NCBI RefSeq assembly: GCF_000372965.1
Contig: NZ_KB890026.1
Coordinates: forward strand, 186,001-250,000
Length of the DNA: 64,000 nt
Direction of reading: 5' to 3'
DNA from: Hoeflea sp. 108
GTDB taxonomy: Bacteria; Pseudomonadota; Alphaproteobacteria; Rhizobiales; Rhizobiaceae
Positions 45,961 to 53,963 of this stretch are shown here, one piece after another. Each line of letters starts with the position of its first letter. Position 1 is the stretch's first letter. The translations under genes were made by a program, and so were the position numbers. The notes under the pieces are model-generated. The model ran no database searches and was not told the DNA's origin. It saw nothing but the letters and a program-made list of their open reading frames with translations.

Positions 45961-46233
45961 ATGTCAATAGAAAAACTATCAAATTACAAAATCACTACTC
46001 GGCAAGTGAAGGCCGCGAGGGCGCTCCTCGGATGGTCTCAGGGAGACCTTGCCAATCACTCTGGGGTTTCAGAACCGACTATCGCTCGTCTGGAGGCAGA
46101 GGACGGTGTTTTTGGTGGTCGCCCAGATACCACTGCCAAAATATTCAATGCCCTCGTAATTGCTGGCATAGTGTTCATCCCTGAAAACGGTGGTGGAATG
46201 GGTGTAAGGCTCGTCCGCGCGCCCAGTCCCTGA
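45961..46233 (+). CDS. XRE-family small regulator
   Basis: A 90-residue HTH protein: 'ITTRQVKAARALLGWSQGDL', 'ANHSGVSEPTIARLEAEDGV' and a C-terminal beta tail 'GIVFIPENGGGMGVRLVRAP'. This is a common rhizobial Cro/CI type. The ATG at 45961 lies after an AT-rich stretch, so its promoter is probably immediately upstream. Target unknown. Confidence 0.88.
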   Translation: MSIEKLSNYKITTRQVKAARALLGWSQGDLANHSGVSEPTIARLEAEDGVFGGRPDTTAKIFNALVIAGIVFIPENGGGMGVRLVRAPSP

Positions 46234-46465
46234 CAGGCGCCTCGAACTTGTGGAAGGTCGGAGGCGGCCGCTACAAGCAATATCAGCCTTTGTCTAACCC
46301 CTCGGCCTCGCAAGCGGTAGCATTGGTGCGCATCCAGCCGCTCCTAGTCGACGCCTCCTTGCGGCAGCCACGCTTCGCAACCACGAATCCGATATCTCAG
46401 GCTGCCCAACTCGGAGCCGAAAGCTGTACGCCTAGCGACCGGTTTGCCTTTCGTGCATCCCGCTT

Positions 46466-46662
46466 TGCTTGCAAGCTTCTTTTTGGGCAGGCTTGCGGCC
46501 GAGTCCAAAGCTCTTGGCTACCTCAGAGCGACGAAGCGAATAGTTTCGGCGCAACCATGGGATGATCCATGGGGAGCCCCCCACTTGGCACGATATTGTT
46601 CTGGCGTGAGCCCATGAAGCGAAAGGTGGCGCTTGAGCATCCTGTACGGCTTGCGCCAGCAT
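46466..46662 (-). pseudogene. MucR/Ros-family regulator, frameshifted remnant
   Basis: Reading leftward, pieces of a Ros/MucR protein appear in different frames: 'KPYRMLKRHLSLHGLTPEQY' with 'RAKWGAP', then 'DHPMVAP' in another frame, then 'RRSEVAKSFGLGRKPAQKEA' in a third. At least two frameshifts break the gene, and the zinc-finger N-terminus is not recognisable. MucR regulates exopolysaccharide and symbiosis genes; this copy is dead. Confidence 0.75.
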
Positions 46663-47124
46663 CGAAACCCAGCTTTCCGGGAACATTGATGCACGAAAGT
46701 CCACCTCGATCAGGCGGGGAGGGGAGGTGACTCCAATTCAGAGACGGCCAACCCGTGCGGTCGACAAGCGACTTGGATTTCCAGGCTGGCTGAAGGCAGC
46801 TGTATGGCAGCTATGCGCCCTTAACCCGGCCATTCCGTCTGGCTTTTCGATCTTCCACAAGCGGTCGCTCAGTTGGGTCGGCATAAAGATGGGACCCGCT
46901 CGCGATGCGGTACAACCATATGTCGAGGTCACTGTTTCTCGAAGCTAGAGGTTGACATCTCGACGTGACTATCCTAAACGTCCGCAATCGATATTTGCTT
47001 GCTGAGCTTTGGTTACCGCGCGTTTGGCACCGCGCCTTGAACGAACCTTTTCTTTCAAAAATCGCTATCACCATCTGCAGCGCTTCGGCGTTGTGGCTCC
47101 CGTATTGCTATGAAAGGGTTCATC
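46663..47124. other. Gap between the MucR remnant and cspA
   Basis: Short frames here have no family features. The last about 80 bases before cspA must hold its promoter and cold-shock leader, but I could not place elements with confidence. Confidence 0.4.
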
Positions 47125-47334
47125 ATGACCACTGGCACCGTTAAATGGTTTAATTCCACCAAGGGCTTCGGCTTCATCCAGCCAGACAACGGCGGCGCAG
47201 ACGCCTTCGTTCATATCTCGGCTGTCGAACGTGCTGGGATGCGCGAACTCGTCGAAGGCCAGAAGATTGGCTTCGATCTTGAGCGCGACAAGAAGTCGGG
47301 CAAGATGTCGGCCTGCAATCTGCAATCCGCTTAA
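47125..47334 (+). CDS. cspA: Cold-shock protein (CspA family)
   Basis: A 69-residue single cold-shock domain: 'TGTVKWFNSTKGFGFIQPDN' contains RNP1 (KGFGFI), and 'DAFVHISAVERAG' contains RNP2 (VHIS). The ATG at 47125 is preceded by GAAAGGG; an in-frame ATG at 47110 is less likely. It binds single-stranded nucleic acid and acts as an RNA chaperone. It ends before a strong terminator and a 20-base repeat shared with the duplicated cassette. Confidence 0.96.
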   Translation: MTTGTVKWFNSTKGFGFIQPDNGGADAFVHISAVERAGMRELVEGQKIGFDLERDKKSGKMSACNLQSA

Positions 47335-47355
47335 ATAAAGGTAGCTACTTCTCTT

Positions 47356-47375
47356 TGACCACGGATGTACTGGCA
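47356..47375 (+). repeat. 20-base repeat, copy 1 (3' of cspA)
   Basis: The sequence TGACCACGGATGTACTGGCA occurs here and, identically, upstream of both copies of the duplicated six-gene cassette (49503-49522 and, inverted, 61995-62014). It can form a short CCA/TGG stem. Function unknown. Confidence 0.7.
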
Positions 47376-47400
47376 TCGTAGGAAGCGCGTTATCATTCTG

Positions 47401-47426
47401 AGGCCAGGCGGTTTGCCTGGCCTTTT
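47401..47426 (+). terminator. Rho-independent terminator after cspA
   Basis: Perfect 9-bp stem (AGGCCAGGC / GCCTGGCCT) with a 5-base loop, then TTT. Strong intrinsic terminator about 65 bases after the cspA stop. Confidence 0.9.
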
Positions 47427-47710
47427 CATTTTGGCCGCATGGCTGTACCTGGCTAATCTGATGACAGAAACGTACAGCAGGTATCGCTTGCGAGCTTAGC
47501 CTGCCCCAGCAATGTCGGGATCAGGTCCGTTTCAGAATCAACCCATCGGCAAGGCTCGAGCGCGCGACGCCATTGAGCGAAGCTGAGACGTCTTGGCTTC
47601 GTTAAGTGCGCCCCGCAAAGGGTACTCGGAGCGGACCTCCGCTATATCCAGCCTTTGGCCGAACTCACCAGGACAGACTGTTCGCCTTCTGCCTCTTTAA
47701 GGAAAAAGAT

Positions 47711-48091
47711 TTGAGAAACCTTCGAAACAATGATTTCGTCGATAGACGTTCCACTGCTGCGGACGCCAAGGCGCACCTTCTTAACGCCTATCGGACCGCG
47801 AAGGAAATTGCCGAACCAACGCGTCTCGCCAGACAAGCTGAGCGAGTCACACTTGTGGAAGCTCGTGACGCACGCCGTGCCGAAAGGAACAGACTAAAGC
47901 TTGAAGAGCAGACCCGATTGGAATTGATCGCTGCCGCGGAGAAAGCGACCGCCGCTGCCGCAGCTACGGCAGAGACAGAGGCGCGCAAGGGTGCCGAGAA
48001 CGCTCGCATTGCGCGGTTGGTGGAAGACGAGGCCGCACGTAAAGCCGAACGAGACAGGCGATATGCGGCCCGCAAGGCTAGGCAGGCTTAG
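47711..48091 (+). CDS. DUF6481 family protein
   Basis: A 126-residue, highly charged helical protein starting at TTG with AAGGA 7 bases upstream; no ATG is available in frame. It begins 'RNLRNNDFVDRRSTAADAKA' and continues as an Ala/Glu/Arg coil to 'RRYAARKARQA', the pattern of DUF6481 in rhizobia. Probably cytosolic; role unknown. The frame upstream of 47711 is open but unlike the family. Confidence 0.75.
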   Translation: MRNLRNNDFVDRRSTAADAKAHLLNAYRTAKEIAEPTRLARQAERVTLVEARDARRAERNRLKLEEQTRLELIAAAEKATAAAAATAETEARKGAENARIARLVEDEAARKAERDRRYAARKARQA

Positions 48092-48152
48092 GGCTTTGAA
48101 GAGCGGGCTTTCCACGCGAAATTCTCCATAAACTCGCGCGATAGGAGCATGC

Positions 48153-48428
48153 ATGGCACCGGATAGAAACGAGTTACAAGCGATCAATACGGCCTGGCAA
48201 ATTGCAATTCAGGAAATACTGCGCATGGTCATACGTGATATGTATCATGCTAGCGGAGAAACTGAATTCAAGACGCATATCAAGCGAGTTGAAGAAGCCG
48301 CGGTAGACAGTATTCGTACTGATCTCAGGCTCCGCGGTACCGACGAGTGGACAGAGGTGCTCGTCAAGGAACGCGCGAGCAATTTCGTCACGACGCTTTT
48401 GACATCCTTCAGTTACGATCGCGCCTGA
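48153..48428 (+). CDS. Hypothetical protein
   Basis: A 91-residue soluble, probably helical protein ('MAPDRNELQAINTAWQIAIQ', 'EFKTHIKRVEEAAVDSIRTD'). The start has GATAGGAG upstream. No family recognised, no signal peptide. It lies among other small stress-type genes (cspA, DUF6481, DUF982), which may share regulation. Confidence 0.6.
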   Translation: MAPDRNELQAINTAWQIAIQEILRMVIRDMYHASGETEFKTHIKRVEEAAVDSIRTDLRLRGTDEWTEVLVKERASNFVTTLLTSFSYDRA

Positions 48429-48521
48429 CGCTACAGCTTTACTCATGCCCGGCGACAATCGCGCGTATCATCTAGCCGAGACAATGCTGGCCTTAGTCAG
48501 GCGCTTGGCCTATGTGAGGCT

Positions 48522-48776
48522 ATGGATAGCAATCGTTTTGAGAACCACATTACCGTCAAGGTAGATGCCACAGGCGCGATACATACGCTCCGCACGCCCA
48601 CCGAAGCATACGAATTTCTCCTGGGAAGTTGGAATGCAAAGCGCAGCGAGAAATATCGCGCAGCACTGCAAGCGTGTTCTGATGCCAGCCTCAGCGGCAA
48701 AACGACGATGGCCGCTCGTCGCGCGGTCCTAGCGGTCGCTCGTGAGGCTGGCATCCTCTACGACGAAAAGGCCTAG
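48522..48776 (+). CDS. DUF982 domain protein
   Basis: An 84-residue protein of the rhizobial DUF982 family: 'HTLRTPTEAYEFLLGSWNAK', 'RSEKYRAALQACSDA' and 'AARRAVLAVAREAGIL'. Many such paralogues occur in Rhizobium and Mesorhizobium accessory DNA. Function unknown. Its end overlaps, tail to tail, the stop of the small minus-strand gene at 48773-48931. Confidence 0.85.
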   Translation: MDSNRFENHITVKVDATGAIHTLRTPTEAYEFLLGSWNAKRSEKYRAALQACSDASLSGKTTMAARRAVLAVAREAGILYDEKA

Positions 48777-48931
48777 TCGCTCAACGTCTTCCGATTGGTT
48801 TCATTTTGCTCCGATGTATCGTCATCGGATTTACGAGCGTTAGCCTTGGCCGCTTGCTTGTCAGCCTTCTTCGCCGCCTTGGCGCGATCTCGCTCCATTC
48901 GCTCGTGATTGTAGTTTGGTGGTCTAGCCAT
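48773..48931 (-). CDS. Small basic hypothetical protein (52 residues)
   Basis: Too short for most gene callers. The frame starts 'MARPPNYNHERMERDRAKAA' with GGAGAA upstream, then a Lys/Ala-rich helix and a polar tail 'TSEQNETNRKTLSD'. The 'MARPPNYN-ER' start is a pattern I associate with conserved short rhizobial proteins. Convergent with the DUF982 gene. Function unknown. Confidence 0.65.
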   Translation of the reverse strand: MARPPNYNHERMERDRAKAAKKADKQAAKANARKSDDDTSEQNETNRKTLSD

Positions 48932-49331
48932 AAGTTCTCCTTAAAAAGCTGGAGTACACGTGCCAGGGGGTGTCGGCAACGGCAAAGCAGGATCTGGCCC
49001 TACCGACAGCCAGTTCGGCTGGGAACGACGGCTTCGCCGTAATAGCTGCTACGGCAAAGCGACAGGCCTCGATCATTTTCACCGAAGTCCGCATGTTGAC
49101 GACCAGCGTCTTCCTAAGGCCGACGCGCAGGCGGCGTCACGTGGCCACGGCGGCACTCGATTATGGGAGTGCGAGATGTATTCCCTTAGAAAATTCGGGT
49201 GAGGGAATAATTTTATCGCTCAATTTCGTCGGTTTAATTTGTAATTCCTGGATTCTTCCGATCCCTCTAGGAGGTTTACTTGCCTCGAAGAGCCATTGTT
49301 TGATTCCATATAAAATAAAATCTGCTCACGC
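48932..49331. other. Gap before cassette A
   Basis: No supported gene. The right part (from about 49310) becomes similar to the inverted sequence near 62190-62230 and so belongs to the duplicated block. Confidence 0.45.
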
Positions 49332-49360
49332 CTTGCAAAAGTGACAGATAAATCCCATAT
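49332..49360 (+). promoter_or_regulatory. Heat-shock-like promoter of cassette A
   Basis: CTTGCA and CCATAT are separated by 17 bases. The same CTTGC-N17-CCATAT arrangement precedes cassette B, while the spacer sequence has diverged. It resembles alphaproteobacterial RpoH promoters (CTTGAA with a C-rich -10). Confidence 0.55.
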
Positions 49361-49502
49361 GAGAAGCTCGTTGATTTGGCCGACTGGCTTCTTGCGGTGT
49401 CAGAGACACCGCCATTTACCACCGAATTATCGATAGCGAATGCATCAAGCGCCACGCCGGTGCGCATATCGCTCTATTCGAACCTTGGGATGAACCTGAC
49501 GC

Positions 49503-49522
49503 TGACCACGGATGTACTGGCA
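49503..49522 (+). repeat. 20-base repeat, copy 2 (leader of cassette A)
   Basis: Identical to the repeat after cspA and to that in cassette B. Here it is flanked to give GCTGACCA ... TGGCAGC, a small hairpin with 9-base loop and one bulge, in the untranslated leader. Confidence 0.7.
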
Positions 49523-49595
49523 GCGCCGATTTCGTTCCGGTTCGAGTAGGAAAAATGCAGGAGTGCGCTCGCGTGCTTCTGCGGAGGTATCGACC

Positions 49596-49859
49596 GTGGC
49601 AACACGCACCACACAAGCCATCGTCCGCTTCTCCGTGCCCTTCATGCTACCCGGCTTCGACGCCGCACAGCCTGCCGGTGATTATCGCGTGGATCAGGAT
49701 GAAGAGTTGCTGGAAGTATCGTCCCGCCTTGCCTGGAGACGTGTTGGTGCCTTCGTTCATCTGCCCGCCATCGGCATTGATGGCCAGGGACATCAGATGG
49801 CGCCGATAGATCTCAAGGATCTCGACGCCGCTCTCGCACAGGATCACCGACAATCATGA
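49596..49859 (+). CDS. Cassette A gene 1, hypothetical protein
   Basis: An 87-residue protein starting at GTG 49596 with GGAGGT upstream: 'RTTQAIVRFSVPFMLPGFDA', 'QPAGDYRVDQDEELLEVSSR', 'AFVHLPAIG'. Copy B has the same length and nearly the same sequence but an ATG start. Acidic, soluble, no known family. It overlaps gene 2 by 4 bases (ATGA). The strong conservation between copies argues that it is a real protein. Confidence 0.8.
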   Translation: MATRTTQAIVRFSVPFMLPGFDAAQPAGDYRVDQDEELLEVSSRLAWRRVGAFVHLPAIGIDGQGHQMAPIDLKDLDAALAQDHRQS

Positions 49860-50158
49860 GATCGACCACCCCTATCCGACGCCCGGTCCGTCCCACCCGC
49901 CACGAAACTCCTTCTCATCTCTTCGCGATCGGACAGGCTGTCCGGCTCAAGGGGGGATTCGGGAGAACAGCTTTGGCTGACGATATCTACCGCATAACCG
50001 GTACACTCCCGGCCCATGGAGATTCGCTGCAATATCGCATCCGCAACGACGACGAACGCTATGAACGAGTGACGACACAAGACAGCCTCGAGCCGGTCGG
50101 CATGTCGCAAGCCGTCAATGGCGCAACTCTCATGGAAAGAACATTCGGACATGGCTAA
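49856..50158 (+). CDS. Cassette A gene 2, hypothetical protein
   Basis: A 100-residue protein with basic N-terminus and a conserved core 'LFAIGQAVRLKGGF', 'IYRITGTLPAHGDSLQYRIR' and 'ERVTTQDSLEPV'. The repeated short beta-type segments suggest a small SH3-like or barrel fold (inference). The copy B partner has the same length. Overlaps gene 1 by 4 and gene 3 by 8 bases. Confidence 0.8.
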   Translation: MRSTTPIRRPVRPTRHETPSHLFAIGQAVRLKGGFGRTALADDIYRITGTLPAHGDSLQYRIRNDDERYERVTTQDSLEPVGMSQAVNGATLMERTFGHG

Positions 50159-50294
50159 GGGCCATAAACGAAGCAGTCGCGAGATCAGAAAGCCTAATCA
50201 GGAGAAGGCCTCACTAACGCCTGAAAGCACCTTCGGCAATCAGATAAAGGCCGCTACAAATGCCAAGGCGTCACAAGGCAAAGTTAAGCACTGA
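50151..50294 (+). CDS. Cassette A gene 3, 47-residue basic protein
   Basis: A short basic peptide 'MAKGHKRSSREIRKPNQEKA' followed by 'PESTFGNQIKAATNAKASQG'. Copy B encodes a protein of exactly the same length and pattern, with the same 8-base overlap to gene 2 and the same 36-base gap to gene 4. That conservation supports it as a gene despite its size. Possible nucleic-acid binding from its charge. Confidence 0.7.
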   Translation: MAKGHKRSSREIRKPNQEKASLTPESTFGNQIKAATNAKASQGKVKH

Positions 50295-50330
50295 GGCAGT
50301 GCCGCTCCGACTGAAAGACCAAATTGCGCC

Positions 50331-50585
50331 ATGAAAGTTATCATCGAGTTTTACCGCACGAGGGAGACAGATGACGCCCATGCTGTCGTGGGCCGAGAGG
50401 TGGTAGAAACCACCAATCTCGCCAACGCCATCGAGATTGCGCATCTGCTTTCACAGACACTCGATATGCCTCAACGGCCCGATGCCATGGCGATCACCGA
50501 TTTATCCGGTAACGCACTGTTTTCTGGCATCGTTGATGGTGCGGCAACCAAGAAAGGGCACGATCATGACCCGATACGTAGATGA
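50331..50585 (+). CDS. Cassette A gene 4, hypothetical protein
   Basis: An 84-residue protein: 'MKVIIEFYRTRETDDAHAVV', 'LANAIEIAHLLSQTLDMPQR', 'AITDLSGNALFSG'. Alternating beta and helical stretches suggest a compact alpha/beta domain. Copy B has 80 residues with a different C-terminal tail. It overlaps gene 5 by 20 bases. No family recognised. Confidence 0.78.
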   Translation: MKVIIEFYRTRETDDAHAVVGREVVETTNLANAIEIAHLLSQTLDMPQRPDAMAITDLSGNALFSGIVDGAATKKGHDHDPIRR

Positions 50586-50895
50586 AACCGAACGGGCGCA
50601 GCACAATCGCGCGAAAGGCGTCTGGGACAATGACGACGGCGTATCCGTCCGCGCACCAATCGACGAACAATATGGCCGCCGCATCGAAGCTGACCGATCC
50701 TGGACCATCTACCATGTCTTTACCGGCGTTCCAGCCAGCCGGGAAGGGCTCCGGATGATCGGCCTTAGCCGCTCGGTCGCAACCGACGGCATGCTTTCCC
50801 TGAATCGTCGGAATGACAGGCGCCGAATTGGGGGCATGGACGGCCTTTTGCGGGTGCCATTTCTGAAGCAAGCAGCCAGAGGAGATCGACAATGA
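50566..50895 (+). CDS. Cassette A gene 5, hypothetical protein
   Basis: A 109-residue protein with 'MTRYVDETERAQHNRAKGVW' and a conserved middle 'EQYGRRIEADRSWTIYHVFT', 'LRMIGLSRSVATDGMLSLNR'. The C-terminal 25 residues differ from copy B although the length is the same, which points to a frame change or relaxed constraint there. Overlaps gene 6 by 4 bases. Confidence 0.78.
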   Translation: MTRYVDETERAQHNRAKGVWDNDDGVSVRAPIDEQYGRRIEADRSWTIYHVFTGVPASREGLRMIGLSRSVATDGMLSLNRRNDRRRIGGMDGLLRVPFLKQAARGDRQ

Positions 50896-51167
50896 CCCTT
50901 GAATTCCTGAACCCCAGCCGCAGCTTCGATGAAGTGCGCAAAGCCATTCGCTTTATCGGGCACGACGGTATGTTCGAGGTGCCGTTCTTTGTCGAAGTGG
51001 AGGCGTTGGCTAGGTCCTCTGCCGGACTGCGCAGCATGGAGCTATCGGAGGAGATGTATCTTTCTACTTTCGATTACGCGCGCGGGTCGATCGAAAATGT
51101 CGCCCGTGAAGCCTATTCCCATGGCCGCCAAACCTCCTATACCCTTACCGCTGCCGATTTCCGGTAA
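50892..51167 (+). CDS. Cassette A gene 6, DUF1488 family protein
   Basis: A 91-residue protein of the DUF1488 family: 'LEFLNPSRSFDEVRKAIRFI', 'GHDGMFEVPFFVEVEAL', 'TSYTLTAADFR' at the end. The ATG overlaps the gene 5 stop. Nearly identical to gene 6 of copy B. DUF1488 proteins are small soluble proteins of unknown role. Confidence 0.85.
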   Translation: MTLEFLNPSRSFDEVRKAIRFIGHDGMFEVPFFVEVEALARSSAGLRSMELSEEMYLSTFDYARGSIENVAREAYSHGRQTSYTLTAADFR

Positions 51168-51950
51168 AGAGATCAATCTCTGCTGATCCGCAACAGGTGT
51201 TAGATCACACTGACCTGTCACCAGCCAACTGCCTCTTGTGTCTGCCGTTGGTCCAGGAGATCGCAGCTGACATCCTCCTACTGCGCCCTTTTCGGCAACC
51301 GCTGCCGGAGAGCGGTTGCGCCCGCTGGCAGCTTGACCATGTGCACGATCGGCTATCACGACGAGCTTGGGTGCGACGGACTTGCAAGGTTCGCCGCCCC
51401 GTGAGGGTGGCGTGTCTCTGGTCAAGGGCCTCTATTTCATCGGTAGGCCGTGACAGCAGAACCGGGCATCCGCGCTGATCATGGGGATCGGCTCCGGTGT
51501 AGGAACCACCGTTGACAAGGTCGCGTTGGTGCAGGGAATACCCATCCACATTCGGCCCCCAACTCCGCCGCCTAAAGGAATTTAGCGAACGGCATGTTTT
51601 AGCCGAATGGAGGACGCACCCGAACGGACCCGATGAAGTCGGCTGTGAACGGCAACTATATGCTGGGTGCCACCCGGAACCGGACAGTCTGCAATTCGGC
51701 CCCGAAACGACCTTTGATATGACGACCTGCGTGTCTTCAATGGGGCCGATTGGGATTTTTGATCAGTAGACCGATGATCTGCTTCTCATCCTCGATAGGG
51801 CAATGGAGAATTCGACCGTCCGTCTAGCCGACTTCTAAGGGCATCGCGGAAGAACGATCACGGTTGGTTCATGCGCGAAGGAACTGCTAAAAGCGCCCCG
51901 GCGCGTCGAAGACTTCGCCGCCCGGTGTCGGTGCGAATTGCCCTCAAGTT
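51168..51950. other. Gene-poor stretch between cassette A and the GMC pseudogene
   Basis: No intact gene. A minus-strand frame at 51205-51549 is open but unlike any family I know. The stretch looks like eroded coding DNA. Confidence 0.45.
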
Positions 51951-53556
51951 TCACGCTGTGGACAACGATGCGAAGTGGTCGCGGATATAGGCAGCGGCTC
52001 GCAGCGCCAGCGCTGAGATTGTCGGCGTCGGGTTCACGGTTCCGCCTGTCGTCAGGACACTTCCGTCGATGATGAACAGATTGGGCACTTCCCAACTTTG
52101 GGCCCAGACGTTGACCACAGAGCTTTCAGGGTCCTTGCCCATCCGGCAGGTGCCCAGCATGTGCCAAGCGGGTGTTCGATATACGCCATCCTGGTCACGG
52201 TAGTCCTGGAGGCGGTAGTCGATGGCGCCGCACGCCCGCGCAAGGTCCTTCAGCTGGTCAAGCATGTAGTTCATCATGCGTTTGTCGTTCTCGCCCGGGC
52301 CATCTGCACCTTTGCCCCAGGCATTCCGTCTGAATCTGTTCGGACGGTATCAAGCGTCACGCGGTTTTCTGGATTGGGAAGGTCATCGCCGATGGCAAAG
52401 ACGCCGATCGAATGGCCGAAATGACTTTCGAACCACTGATGGTGGCCGGCGCCCCAGGGGGCGCGGGCCGAGGAGAACCGTCCGGCCGCCAGCTCGCCGG
52501 CGGAAGGGGTCGAGCTGACACAGTTGAGATTGAAGCCATTCACGAAACCGCGCGATATGTCGGTTTCCGCGAACTCGCGCGAGATAAGCGAGGCGGCAAA
52601 GCCGATATGGCCGTCGACGGGGCCATTGACCCACATTTCGCTAGCGACAAGCGTGTGGCGCAGCAGGTTGCGGCCGACCTGGTCATTGCCATTGGCCAGG
52701 TTGTCCGAGGCGAGCAGAAGCCGCGGCGTCCCTATGCCGTTTGCCGCGAGGACGACAATTCGGGCTTTCTGAAACAGGACCTGGCCGGAGTTGCGGTCGA
52801 CGTAACACACGCCGGTGGCGCGGCCATCGGGACCTTTCTCGACCTTGAGGACGCGGGCATGGGTTCGCAAGTCGCACCCTGCGCGGATCGCCTTGGGCCA
52901 CACCGATGTCGCAAACTCATTCATCGAACCGCGAGGACAGCCGTTGCATACGCCGCAGTTGTTGCAGCCGGGGCGCCCGTCATAGTCTTCGGAAATGACG
53001 GAGGCCTCCACGGGCCACCAGTGCCATGCGGGCGCGTCAAAACCTCTCGAGAGCCGTCGTGCTACGTCAGACATAGGCAATGGCCGTGTCGGGCAGCGCT
53101 CGCGCGGCGGCATTGCCCTGTCGCCTGACAGGCCTGAGACGCCTATGATCTTGTCGGCAAGTTCATAGTGAGGCGAGATGTCGTCATAGGTGATGGGCCA
53201 GTCGGGCTGGAGTCCGTGCTCGGTACCCTTTCGAAAGTCGGATGGACGATACCGAGGCCAGAGGCCGCCGTACACATTGGTGGACCCTCCAATGGCATTC
53301 CACATCAGGATCTGTGACGAGTCGGAATTGACCGGATAATCATCGGCATGTTCGCGCTTGTTGACGTCAGGGTCCAGCCGGTGCGTCTTTGCCAGGACCA
53401 GTCCGCGAGGCGATGCGGTCGGTCGGCAGCATTCAACCACGATCCCTGCTCAAGGCACACCACATCCAGTCCCGCCTGCGCGAGCACCAGTGCTGCCAGG
53501 GACCCGGTCGCCCCGGCACCGACAATCAGGATGTCACAAACACGCTGCCCGCTCAT
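51951..53556 (-). pseudogene. GMC-family FAD oxidoreductase, two frameshifts
   Basis: Three consecutive frames make up one GMC oxidoreductase. The N-terminus 'DILIVGAGATGSLAALVLAQ' starts at 53556. The frame shifts near 53390-53400, and the middle runs through 'MWNAIGGSTNVYGGLWPRYR' and 'IVVLAANGIGTPRLLLASDN'. It shifts again near 52290-52310, and the C-terminus reads 'THMLGTCRMG'-type 'WHMLGTCRMGKDPESSVV' and 'DGSVLTTGGTVNPTPTISAL'. A Cys-rich insert ('NNCGVCNGCPRGS') resembles gluconate or sorbitol dehydrogenase large subunits. Sequencing error is possible, but the remnants around it suggest decay. Confidence 0.8.
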
Positions 53557-53572
53557 CGCTCCAGCCCCCATT

Positions 53573-53758
53573 TCACTCAACGAGGAGCATGGGCGGATCG
53601 AATACACCAGCGAGTTGCCGCCTGCGGTAGGGGATCTTCTGCGCATCGTTCCAAACCACGCCTGCGTCGTCAGCAACATGGTCGATTCCGTGCATCTCGT
53701 CAGGGGCGAGCACTACGTCCAAGCAGAGCCCGTTGCCGCAAGAGGACGGATCACCTGA
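53573..53758 (+). pseudogene. C-terminal tail of a D-threonine aldolase / alanine-racemase-like gene
   Basis: Only the last 61 residues remain, ending 'VRGEHYVQAEPVAARGRIT'. The motif 'RIVPNHACVVSNMVDSV' contains the His and Cys that bind the metal in D-threonine aldolases. No N-terminal PLP barrel exists upstream; the sequence there belongs to the GMC gene on the other strand. Confidence 0.7.
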
Positions 53759-53764
53759 CATCGA

Positions 53765-53929
53765 TTGCAGTGCACCCGCCAACTCTTGGTCGGCTTGGTT
53801 GACGGCTATCTATCGACCGGTTCGTCCGTGACGGCGGACTGGGTTGAGCGCGCGGCGCGCCTGCTGATGCTGGCGCTGACAACCACTCAGGATTTCAGGG
53901 AAATCCAGGAGATCTTCCTGCGATGTTGA
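53765..53929 (+). pseudogene. C-terminal fragment of a regulator, TetR-like
   Basis: About 54 codons with 'RQLLVGLVDGYLSTGSSVTA' and 'WVERAARLLMLALTTTQDF' before a stop. The helical pattern looks like the ligand-domain end of a TetR-type regulator. No HTH is present and there is no start. Assignment is tentative. Confidence 0.45.
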
Positions 53930-53955
53930 CCGCACGCGTGTTCGACCGCGTGCGG
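53930..53955. terminator. Hairpin at the end of lysR, possible terminator
   Basis: CCGCACGCG and its exact complement with an 8-base loop, located between the regulator fragment and the convergent LysR stop. No U tract, so its efficiency is uncertain. Confidence 0.5.
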
Positions 53956-53963
53956 TGTAGGCT

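Larger units (their letters stand above)
49320..51170 (+). repeat. Duplicated block, copy A (inverted relative to copy B)
   Basis: About 1.85 kb whose promoter, leader, gene order, overlaps and spacings match 60341-62190 read on the other strand. The proteins are about 70-95% similar by eye, so this is an old duplication or two separate acquisitions, not a recent copy. Confidence 0.9.

Noticed and set aside
51205..51549. Possible transposase fragment on the minus strand
   Set aside because: The frame is open but no DDE motif or IS-family signature could be recognised.
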